Shown piece after piece: positions 35,033-44,349 of a DNA stretch of 64,000 bases. This DNA comes from Tubulanus polymorphus (taxonomy: Eukaryota > Nemertea > Palaeonemertea > Tubulaniformes > Tubulanidae): contig NC_134025.1 of NCBI RefSeq assembly GCF_964204645.1, forward strand, positions 17,640,001 to 17,704,000. The letters are read 5' to 3'. The position numbers and the translations under genes were made by a program. The stretch's first letter is position 1. Each line of letters starts with the position of its first letter. The notes beneath the pieces are model-generated. The model had not been told where the DNA came from. It saw nothing but the letters and a program-made list of their open reading frames with translations, and searched no databases.

Positions 35033-35145
35033 TGCAGTGAACCGACCTAGGCAACAATATTGTAGCCTCGGTTAGTGTTTACAAAAAAAGTTGTGCAGTG
35101 AACCGACCTAGGTTACAATATTGTAGCCTCGGTCAGTGCTAACAG
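35033..35145 (-). repeat. subterminal palindrome array, right (two units)
   Basis: Two copies, about 63 bp apart, of the same palindrome as at the left end (accgacctaggttacaatat followed by tgtagcctcggtcagtg), in inverted orientation relative to the left array. Confidence 0.9.
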
Positions 35146-35224
35146 CTGAATCACACGTTCTATGCAAACCCGCACTGCTAGGTAACAAATTATCTATCAT
35201 TCCTTTGACCGATGCATAACTGTT

Positions 35225-35290
35225 TTCTTTTTTCAGCTTTACAATTGATTCCATGAATTTAATAATTCCATTTTCGAATAATAATGTGTT
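35225..35290 (-). repeat. right terminal inverted repeat of the 8.9-kb element
   Basis: Complement of 26386-26451 with three differences, ending at 35290 and followed by CAGA (35291-35294). Confidence 0.9.
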
Positions 35291-35294
35291 CAGA

Positions 35295-37145
35295 GCCAAA
35301 TTAGCTTGCACCCTTATCGCTAAGGGTACCTGATGGCACAAGGACTTTGCCATAGACTGTAACAACCTATCCAAGACCACAACCTTGTCGGCTATCTCGT
35401 TGGGGTCAGGGTTGTCTCTAGCAAGAACCTCCTTGACCGCCGACAATTCACCATGCATGGCTAATAAAGCTACGTCCTGGAAGCTATTTATCATACACAA
35501 GCTCTCTGACAAACTCTGTAGAGCCTGAAGAGCCTGCTTAGGCATGGAGAGCGATGGTGGTAAAACGGACGGGAGCCCTATCGAGCTGGCGTCCGCGTCC
35601 AACGACGTGTGCGGTTTGAAGGAGAACCCGGGGTTGAATAGAACCCGGTTCTGAACCCTCTTATCTTCGGGTCTACCGCCGTGAAGAACCTATTATCCTT
35701 AGCCCCTGACTCCAGGGGGGCCAAGTCCACTCCTGAGAGGTTCTCTTTGAACCCCATAATGTGGAATCCAAGGCCTCTTTAAATTCCTCGCGGTAGATTG
35801 CATGAGGGGCGAGGACCACCTCATCTTGACCCTCCTGAGCCTCAAAGATCTAACTGGCCGCCGCCCGGTGTTGAGTGGGCTTAGGCCTCTGAGACGTACC
35901 CCCATAGTTGACCAGGAACTCCTGAATCAACTGGTTCCACGATAAGTCGGGACCCTGATCCCCCCTGTGGAGGGAGAAGGAGAACCGGCTCGGCATAAGG
36001 GCGTTGCCACGGGTAACCGCACTGCTTAAGTGCCTTCGAGGTTTGTACCCTGTACGAGCCGACTAGGGGGGTTGGAGAGTGAACCCGACTGGGGCCCCTG
36101 TTCCTCATCAAAATCGGAGCCTGCTTGAAGATCGACTCGATCCTCATTACGAGAATCAGGCTCGGATTCCGAGGCAGGTACCGCTTGTACAGCTGTTACC
36201 CGGCTATCAATAGTAGAAATCTTTTCCACCAAGGCCGAAAGCTGTTGAGTACAGGTAGCCATAAATGATTTCAACTCCTCTACGCCGGGGTCATTGCGCC
36301 CTTGCGAAGGGGAAGTGGACCTGCGATGTAAGTAACGCCTGCAATCTCTCGCCAGCCTAGGAGACCTCGAGTCAGTTGACGACTCAGAACGACGTCGAGA
36401 GCGTTTAAGGGGCTTACGTTTCCTAGACCGTGCCCTATGGGCTTTCGTCGACCGGCTACTGCTTGAACTCCCCGAAGAGGAATGACTCCTCCTGGGGCTA
36501 GAAGTCGAAACTCTAGCGTTATGTAGCCTGCGACCGGCACGGGTCCCTTGTGAGCCCGACCGTGACCGATGGTCCAGTGACCATGACCGTGGATCCCGTG
36601 AACGGGGAGTGACCGGGGATCCAAAAAACGTGGATCCCGTGAACGCGACCGTGGATCCCGAGACCGTGGAACCCGTGACCGTGGATCCCGTTACCGTGGA
36701 TCCGTGGACCGGGTATCGTCCACTTTGGAGGGCCTGTCCGGGACACAGTTCTTGGCCTGTGCCCGCGGGCACCACTGCCGCCATCAGGTAATGGCAGACA
36801 GGTGCCTAGTCGTGGGCCCTGACCAGGAGCCTGGGCAGGACTGGATGAAGCCACACCGGCCCCCGCCCCGCTGGAGAGGGGGTGGGTTACTCGAACCCTC
36901 CGGTTGGATACCGGTCGCTTTTGACCGCGAAGCGGCTGGACGAGATCGTTCAGCTCGCTTCCACGTGGCTTCATCCCACGCCGCGCAGTGAGGACACGTG
37001 GAGTGTCGACTGCAGGGCTGACCGTGGACAGCCTTGCGGCAGGCCTGACACGTATCATGCGTGTCCCATAGGCCGAACACACGGCCACAACCCTTATTCG
37101 AACACCTCTTCTGCCCTTTGGGGGCAAGAGGTGAACTGGACATTC
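35295..37145 (-). pseudogene. DIRS gag, N-terminal and central parts
   Basis: The first frame (minus strand, 37185-36784; likely ATG at 37143) encodes a cysteine-rich region: CSNKGCGRVFGLWDTHDTC, then CRKAVHGQPC and CPHCAAWDEATWKRAE, a C-x-x-x-C...H-x-x-C-x-x-C...C-x-x-C arrangement typical of DIRS gag. After a frame change (36784) there is a 15-bp tandem GGATCCACGG-type region, a Ser/Arg-rich basic segment, an acidic stretch, and finally 35602-35295 with SMPKQALQALQSLSESLC up to VQANLAL, where the nested element begins. Frameshifts near 36784, 36030 and 35650 break it. Confidence 0.78.
36590..36715 (-). repeat. 15-bp tandem array inside gag
   Basis: Several copies of a ggatccacggtnacg-type 15-mer. 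As 15 is divisible by 3, copy-number change keeps the reading frame. Confidence 0.75.
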
Positions 37146-37511
37146 TGATTTCGAAAATACGAATACGATGCCTAAGAAAAATCAATTACAAAACGCGAAC
37201 GGCTTAGAATAATCAATTACAAAATGCGAACGGGACCGAACAGAGAGAACCCGTCGCAGAGAAATCTCTGAACCGGAACGGTGAATCGAATTGATGTGAT
37301 CGAATCTCGGCAAGAAAAGAAACCTCACCGTATTGGGAACGACGCTGGGCCGATCCCGGCAATCCAATCGTTATTTCTTCCCATAAACTCCTACTTTACA
37401 ATTCTTCACCAAACACGTGCGGATGGTTTCATTAAAACGAGAAAACACGCGATTAAAACGGGCAACCAGCTCAATGACATTAACCATGCCACCGCGCCAA
37501 GAATTAAATGA

Positions 37512-37631
37512 GCGTACATCCGGTGGCGCCACCGGCTGGTGGTAGTAGGCCAAGTTGAATTTCGGGCGGTTATACCAGCAAGCTAAGGTTACTGGCTAGT
37601 ATGTTTTGCAGGGAATGTATATGAAGGGAAT
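37512..37631 (-). repeat. DIRS terminal inverted repeat, 5' end (right)
   Basis: Begins in the ggtggcgccaccgg block and ends ttgcagggaatgtatatgaa ggg aat; complement of 22434-22540. Its outermost 40 bp is copied in the internal complementary region at 22646-22687. Confidence 0.88.
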
Positions 37632-37905
37632 ATGTGCGCGGTTTTACGTTACCAGCTTTGCAGCTTATTGGAACACTGCCAGTTACCTGGAAAACTTAAA
37701 TTAGGCCACATTGACAAGGCATGTTTTCACACGATGCACACTTGAATTCAAACATATATAATACGTAGCTCATACGTAGGCAGTGGGTCGGTCGGCCATT
37801 TATATCAAAAATAAAATTTATTTCAATGAATCCCAGAAAAAAAGTTTTCACTCGGTACCTTTGAAGGGTTACAGCAAACAGACCATTAATATGGGATAGC
37901 CTAAA
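37632..37905 (+). repeat. repeat B, right half split by the DIRS-like element
   Basis: Matches 7356-7645 (gttaccagctt, attggaacactgccagt, cagtgggtcggtcggcc, cccagaaaaaaagttttca) and ends atgggatagcc. Confidence 0.9.
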
Positions 37906-38785
37906 ATTCATATGATATTACATATCAGAGGGTGGCTGAATATTGGGTCACGGAAACCTCTTCCAATGTTGGCCCCGGAAGTTAAAATATCGGTACAGAA
38001 GAAATCGGTTATTAGATCGTTAAAAATCCTGGAATTTACGAACATTCAGACCTCGACCTATACTTTTAGTTTGCTGTTTAATATTTTCAGGTCACAAGAA
38101 ATTACAATTTATTACAAATTCTATCAAACAGAAAACACAGCGCTCATCTTCTGCTACGATTATTCAGCCTATTTTCACGTCAAACGCGCACGCGTTACAG
38201 CATCACCTCGAGTAGTGTACTGTACGAGCTGGTGTGTGTGTCGTGTAGCACTCTGCGCGCACAGGTGGAGGCCTCGTGTAAGTGAATGTTCGCTTACACT
38301 TCAATGTCAATCAAAACAATCACCGGGTATTAAAATGAAACAATACCTATGGCGGATGTGTGAAATAATTACATTCTCACCAGCAATGAGCATTTAAAAT
38401 TCGCACGTATACGGCACCTAGTCCAATGAAACGTTCGCCATTCTATGGCTTTCCCATAATTATTTTAGTAGCGCCGGAATTCCCCGTATATCCCAAAAAC
38501 AACCGATCCCATTCACTCGCAGAGACGACGCCCCAAAATCGAGGTCATTGCAATTTTATACGCGAGAGCTAAGAATTTTCCCGCCAAAAACAGTGTTTCG
38601 TAGAAATTTAACTCAGTTGACCATGTACATCGACGGAGGTTCGTCATGTCTTCAAGCGCATCGATTATACGTCCTTTAACCCGAGAACCAATGTAACAAA
38701 TGCTCACATTAAAAAACGTACCGCGATTTTACATGAAATTGGCTAAATGCCAACTTCATATCGCTGACAAAGGTAAACCAAAAAT
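37906..38785 (+). repeat. repeat C, right part of the nested copy
   Basis: Starts taaaattcatatga and continues through cagagggtggctgaatat, the attctatggctttcccataa block and the terminal tgacaaaggtaaaccaaaaa. Matches 52990-54525 (interrupted) and 54770-55715. Confidence 0.9.
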
Positions 38786-38795
38786 GAATGTAAGC

Positions 38796-38946
38796 GCATG
38801 ATTATTGGAACAGACCAAAACTTGGACTATCTAAAATTGAGCCATCACAAAAATACATCAAAATTTCTTATCATGAACTTAACCCTTGACCTCCTACCAA
38901 CTAAATTAAGACTTACTCGAATTGCACGTGCGACTGCAACCTTGAT

Positions 38947-39006
<60 letters not shown>

Positions 39007-40752
39007 TAATAGAGAGATAAGTGAGTTGACAAACAGTGCCATCCTGACAACACATATATCCGACCATCTAGCATGCTTCCTAACTTTCAAATAAAAAAAC
39101 TTCACAAAAAATAGAAATGACACTGAAATGATAACCTATAGAGATTTAAACCCCTACAACATTGATCTCATAAATCAACACATTATTGATTTTGACTGGG
39201 AACCATTGGATTATTTAAACTGTAATGACGGTTTCGATTATGTCACGCATAATTTAACAATGATCGTAAACAAAGTAGCTTCCGACAAACGCCGGCACAA
39301 ATACAACGAACCATGGATGACCGCGTCTATTTTAAAATCCTCTCATAAATCGGATAAACTGTATAGGAAAGTATTGAAGCTGCAGAAAGGCCACCCAAAA
39401 TATGTAGAATATATTTCATATAGAAACGCACTTAATACAATCAAACGGAAAGCCAAAAAGGATTACTATAGTACTAAAATAAATTCATTTAAAAATAACA
39501 GTAATAAACTCTGGAGTCTCTTGAAAACAGCAATAGGGAAGAATAATGATAAGAGAAAAGTGTCTTCTTGCGTCACTATAGATAAAAAGATAACTGACAA
39601 TCCCCAAATTATTGGAAATCATTTCTGTAATTTCTTTAGTACAGTAGGACGGGAAACAGCATCATAAATCAATGAATAAAAAAAGGATTTCTCTGATTAT
39701 TTAAAAAAATCTAAAAACAATGATTTTTTTCTTTTTCCAACTGACGATGCCGAAATATGTAAAATTATCAAACAACTCCCTTTCAAAAACCTCATCAGGA
39801 GGCTGTGATATTATGAACAACATCTTATTGAAAAATATCTGTGAAACCATAAGTGGTCCCCTTTGTACCGTATTTAATAAATCCTTTCCAGATATCTTCC
39901 CAGAATCTATGAAAATTGCTAAGGCCAGTAATTCCCAAGGTACTCAATAAACTCATTCATAAATGATTATACAGTTTTCTTACTAAACATATATATCCTA
40001 GTCAATATGGCTTTCGATCTGGCCACTCAACGAATCATGCATCTGAATTCATAGGAAACGTTATAAAAAATCTGGAAGACAAAAAGATCTGGTTTGACTC
40101 ACTCGATATCAATAAACTTTTATATAAACTCTCATATTATGGTATAAGGGGGGCCCCGTTAAATTGGTTCAAAAGCTATTTGTCCAATTGAAAAATTTAT
40201 GTTAGTTATAATCGAACAACATCAATGCAAAACAATGTTGAATACGGTGTCCTGCAAGGCTTGGTCCTTGGTCCTTTGCTCTTTTTGTTATAGGTCAATG
40301 ATATAAATGGTAGCCTTAAATTTTCCAAATCAATACTTTTTGCAAATGACACAACCATATTTTCCTCAGGAAAGAATCTCGATATCATTTTGCTAAATTT
40401 AAAACGTGATCTAATTACACTTGTTGATTGGTTTCACATAAACTAACTCACACTCAGCCTAACTAAAAACAAAGTCTTTAATTTTCAAACCAAGGGGTAT
40501 CACAGCCAAGGGACTCAACAAAACATTAAACATTGGAAAACACATATTGACCTTCACCAACTCCACAAAATTTCTCGGACTAAATATTGACTCTAATTTA
40601 ACCTGGGAACATCATATCAAGCAATTGATAGCTAAGCTAAATAAAAACCTCTATCTACTTAGGACTCTAAAGAACTTCATTCCCCACATATAAAAAGAGC
40701 ATTATACTTTCGATACATACATAGTAATTTGACCTATGGAATAACAATATTC
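38796..40752 (+). pseudogene. non-LTR retrotransposon fragment (endonuclease to RT)
   Basis: 5'-truncated LINE. 38798-39094 encodes the endonuclease C half (IGTDQNLDYLKLSHHKNTSK, TRIARATATLID, then a TA tract, then TNSAILTTHISDHLACFLTF with the S-D-H motif). 39128-39667 is the linker before RT (YNEPWMTASILKSSHKSDKL, RKAKKDYYSTKI, a FFSTVG end). 39720-40700 holds RT pieces: SGGCDIMNNILLKNICETIS, SQYGFRSGHSTNHA, VLQGLVLGPLLF, and ILFANDTTIFSSG, where the catalytic F/Y-A-D-D has become F-A-N-D. Frameshifts and stops occur throughout. The RT is cut at about 40753 by a Penelope-like insertion. Confidence 0.85.
38949..39004 (+). repeat. (TA)n microsatellite, about 28 units
   Basis: Uninterrupted alternating TA of about 56 bp lying inside the LINE endonuclease coding sequence; read in frame as Ile-Tyr repeats. 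Confidence 0.95.
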
Positions 40753-42295
40753 TTTCAAGAATATCTGGCTAAAGTACTCTCCCCGGCTTTGGGTACTTTT
40801 TCTGATTCTCACATTCGTCTCAATATGGATCTTTTAGACAAACTCAAAAATCTCAAACCTAATGGACAAAAATTTATATCTTTCGACGCTGTTTCCTTGT
40901 TCACTAATATACCATTGGAACCAACTCTCAATTTCTTAAGAAGAAAACTCCCGGACTCCAATCTTGATCTCCCAATTCCTGTAGAATGTTTACTTGAACT
41001 TTTGGAACTCTGTACTACCAATTTATATTTCCAATTCCAAGACAAATTCTATGAACAAATTTTCGGTTTCGCTATGGGTAACCCATTATCCCCGATTTTG
41101 GCTAATCTTTCCCTTGAACACTTTGAATCCGAAATTCTCCCTAAGTACGCTGGCTCTAAACCTAACTTTTGGATTAGATATGTTGATGACATTCTGAGCT
41201 TAGTTTCTGATAATTTTGATCTTACCTCTTTTATCGACTTCATCAACTCCCAATATCCATCTTTGAAATTCACTTTTGAATGGGAACAAAATGACCAAAT
41301 TCCGTTTTTAGATGTTCTAATTCACAATAAATTTTCTCATTTGATTTTCTCAGTCTACCGTAAACCTATCAACGCCGAGGCATACCTTCACTTCTTTTCG
41401 TTTACTGCCAAATCAATCAAAATCGGTCTCGCTCAAGGACTCTTTCTCCGTGCACTGCGGATCTGCGATGAAACCTTCGTTTCGGCTGAATTTGACCATA
41501 TATCCAACTCTCTTAGAAAATTGGCTTACCCTGATCACATTTTGAAAATCGCTATTTCTAAGGCTAAACGCACTTTCTTCAATTCTAAACCTCCAGAAAA
41601 TAAAAAACACATTTCAGAGTTCATTATGTACCGTATGTACCTGTTTTGGAAAAGTTTCGTCACTCTCTCCCTTTATTGGATAAACAAATCATTTTCACGT
41701 ATGAAAACAAAATTAGTAAGACTTTGGTTAAAAACAATCAATCTAAACCTTTGGACTGCGGAGTTTACAAAATTCCTTGTTTTGGCTGTGATAAAATTTA
41801 CTTTGGAGAAACTGGTCGTGATTTAAAAACTCGAATTTCGGAACACAAAATGGATATAATAAATCAAAAACCGGCTAGTGGCGTAGCCAATCACGTTTGG
41901 AACACTGGTCATCGTTTTAATTTTGATAAAGCCGAAATTATTTATACTTCCAGCAATTACACTAAACGCCACATAGTTGAGTCTGCCCTAATTACTCGTC
42001 ACTCAGATATTAGTACCAATTTAAATAATGGCTTTTCTCCGCATAATTCCCTTCTTTCAAAGTATATTACTTCATGCCTTGCCAAACACTAATTATTTAC
42101 TCACTCACCAATTTACTCAATTAACCTGTCCTCCTCTGTATATATACCCCTGTTTTAAGTCTATTTCTCACACCTGACGATGATCTCTAGGGTGAGATCG
42201 AAATGTCGTGTCTTTTAAATATTTTAGATTTAATAATAAATTCTTGTTTTTAAATTCTATTAATCTGTAAATAGTGGGATTTTATCTTATTAAGA
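40753..42295 (+). pseudogene. Penelope-like retroelement, copy 1 (5'-truncated)
   Basis: The frame 40729-41826 gives most of a Penelope RT: YLAKVLSPALGTFSDSHI, KFISFDAVSLFTNIPLEP, IFGFAMGNPLSPILANL, and the catalytic WIRYVDDILSL, then DQIPFLDVLIHNKFSH and a VYRKPINAEAYLHF segment. The frame shifts near 41620, and 41646-42092 encodes the GIY-YIG endonuclease: CGVYKIPCFGCDKIYFGETG, RISEHKMDI, VANHVWNTGH, ending SKYITSCLAKH. The 3' part carries the stem-loop at 42173-42203 and ends near aatagtgggattttatctta. The N-terminal RT region is missing. It interrupts the LINE at 40752. A single frameshift separates the two domains. Confidence 0.92.
42173..42203 (+). other. hammerhead-core-like stem-loop at the Penelope 3' end (copy 1)
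   Basis: CTGACGA (42174-42180), T, GATCTC (42182-42187), loop, GAGATC (42194-42199), GAAA (42200-42203). Hammerhead ribozymes are known in Penelope-like elements; the core words are present here, with one extra base before stem II and no clear stem III. Confidence 0.45.
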
Positions 42296-42869
42296 AGTCG
42301 ACATTTTCCTCGAACCGAACCACATACATCCTCATTATTCCATAAATCTTTCCTTACTTAAGTATCAGCAATTTGGCGAAAAACAGCCCAAAACATAAGA
42401 AATTCAACATCCCTTAAGTCATTAATCACAATGTATAGGAATGGTACAATTACTAAGTACTTAATTCAGCAGTGACATGATTAAATGATTTATGAAACCC
42501 ATCATTACAACAAACCTATAGTACCATGATAATTCATTTCCAATTTTTTTTTTCAATAATTTTATTATTATTACTATTATTATTATCATTATAACTATTA
42601 CCACCATGGTTATTACTACTATTAGTATTATAATTCTATTATTATATTATTATGTTATTAACATTACATTATTAAAAAGCAACATGTATCTATTTGTAAT
42701 GCACCTTGCACATAATGCACGTGGGCACAGTGCCTTATTAATTATAAGTAAAGCCTTAGGCTTGCACTGTGTCCCTCATCTTATGTATGTAAAAACAATG
42801 TGTATTCTTATATGTTAGATAATCATGTATGACATAATGATGAAAATAAATTATATTTATAGATTTATA
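42296..42869. other. AT-rich spacer with ATT-type simple repeats
   Basis: Imperfect (ATT)n/(TTATTA)n runs at 42550-42665. 42665-42860 ends in a gacataatgatgaaaataaa stretch that looks like the 3' tail of another LINE; no coding sequence seen. Confidence 0.5.
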
Positions 42870-43759
42870 AATTATACCGTCTTTTGAAAAAATTGAGTAA
42901 TCCACAAATTTATATTCAATCTAAAAGGCAAAGGATCGTTGTGAACGGTTTAATCAATGAAGCACGCTCAAACTATGAGCAAGATATTTTAGCAAACCTC
43001 AATACAACCTCAAGGTCAAGCAAGGATTATTGGACTATCATTAAAAGCTGATAGGCAATAAATTTATTTCTAAAATCCCTCCTTTACTGGATGAACGCAC
43101 TAATAAACATTGGATTTCAAATATTGATAAAGCAAATCTGTTTCAAAACATATTCTCAGATAAATGCCATAAGGATCATGTAAATGGTAATTTCCCTTAT
43201 TTTCCCAATAGATGTCATACTAGTGTACAACTCCAGGAAATAAGTACTGCTTATATTATAAAACTTATAAAGGATATATCTTAACAAAGCGTGTGGGTCT
43301 GATGGTATCACAAACAAAATGTTAAAATTATCTACATGATATTTCACCTCTTATTTCAAGGTTATTTAATATTTTAATTGAGAAAAAAATTCTTTCCTTC
43401 CATTTGGAAAAAGGGGATGATAACCGTCATCTACAAAAAAGGGGACAAGTCAAACCCAAACAACTATCGACCCATTAATTTGTTAAATACGTTATCTAAA
43501 ATGTTTGAAAGAGTTATATATGAACCTATTATTCAACATTTACACCTACATTATTTACTATATGATAAGCAATCTGGTTTTATTCAAGGTCACAGCACTT
43601 CAGATCAACTACTTGCAATTACTTCTTTTATATTTGAAAACTTTAGGATCAATAAGCCTGTGAGATCCATATATCTTGATATTTCTGCAGCTTTTGATTC
43701 GGTAACACACTTCTCTTACATAAAATCATGGCATATCGAATACATGGAAAATCATATAA

Positions 43760-44040
43760 CACTAGAGTAATACCCGTAGAAACCACGGGTGATTTCCTTT
43801 GGCCCAGAACTTCAAACTGATCAATTTATTCGTAATGGAATAAAGTCAGGCCACTTAAAATCTATGTGTCCATGCCCGTGGAGACCCTATGAGCTTTGAT
43901 GACCTGTACCCGTGGAGACCGGGAACTATCGGAGGTAAACAAAATATGTACTGTGCTGCGCGGGACTCGAACTTCTGACCCATCAGGTGCCATTCTTGTA
44001 CTCTACAAACTGGGCCATTGGAATAGCATAGTGATACAGT
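43760..44040 (-). repeat. tRNA-derived SINE-like insert in the LINE
   Basis: On the minus strand, TGGCCCAGTTTGTAGAGTA (A-box-like, about 44017-43999) is followed about 40 bases later by AAGTTCGAGTCC (B-box-like, 43973-43962), the layout of a tRNA-type Pol III promoter. Downstream, three related stretches (tctccacgggtac, tctccacgggcat, tttctacgggtat) recur. It is too degenerate for a working tRNA. Confidence 0.55.
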
Positions 44041-44349
44041 ACTGTAGAATTGTTTTGGTGCAGTAAGAGTCTATAATTAGAATTCCTGCTTACTGATTAT
44101 CTGAAATTTTGTCTGCCTCAGTTTGGCCCCCTATAAATATTTTCACACCCGTTTATACCCGTTGCATTAGTTTATACAATGATTGACTACCACACAAAAT
44201 TTCATAGCCCAATTCTTCTCCATGGCGACGCTATTTGGTACATAGTTTCGTATTAATATATAGATTATAGCTTCATATTTGAACAATAGAAAAATCCAAG
44301 CACGAGTTGATGGAATGACATCAGAATTACCCCCCCCCCCCCCCCCGAT
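44041..44349. other. rest of the insertion, ending in a C run
   Basis: No coding sequence. A run of 16 C lies at 44331-44346, immediately before RT coding sequence resumes. Confidence 0.6.

Larger units (their letters stand above)
26386..35290. mobile_element. 8,905-bp TIR element nested in DIRS gag, superfamily unassigned
   Basis: The left end AACACATTATTATTCGAAAA (26386 on) is repeated inverted at the right end; over the first 66 bp I count three mismatches, with weaker similarity for about 300 bp more. Direct flanks are CAGA at 26382-26385 and 35291-35294, a 4-bp target duplication, and gag is in phase across the junction when the element plus one CAGA is skipped. Subterminal arrays of a 32-bp near-palindrome sit at both ends. 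There is no transposase frame inside; the content is repeat material and a Penelope-like copy, so it is non-autonomous or gutted. Four-base duplications occur in several superfamilies (for example Sola, Ginger, Chapaev, Academ), so I do not assign one. Confidence 0.85.
22388..37631 (-). mobile_element. DIRS-like tyrosine-recombinase retroelement, interrupted
   Basis: Coding order on the minus strand is right terminus (37631), gag, RT/RNase H, tyrosine recombinase (23027), internal complementary region, left terminus (22388). Total span is 15.2 kb; without the nested 8.9-kb element plus one target copy it is about 6.3 kb, normal for DIRS elements. Inverted termini share tactagccagtaaccttagc through a ggtggcgccaccgg block. 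The target is repeat B, whose intact copy at 7096-7645 shows the empty site. DIRS elements integrate by tyrosine recombinase, usually without target duplication, and none is visible. Several frameshifts in gag and RT suggest it is inactive, although the recombinase frame is fully open. Confidence 0.92.

Noticed and set aside
38845-39123. Ile-Tyr-repeat proteins on both strands at the TA tract
   Set aside because: The minus-strand frame is a mirror of the microsatellite; the plus-strand frame is LINE endonuclease with an expansion.
43962-44035. A functional tRNA gene on the minus strand
   Set aside because: A and B boxes are visible, but the acceptor and anticodon stems do not pair well; it fits a SINE head or pseudogene.
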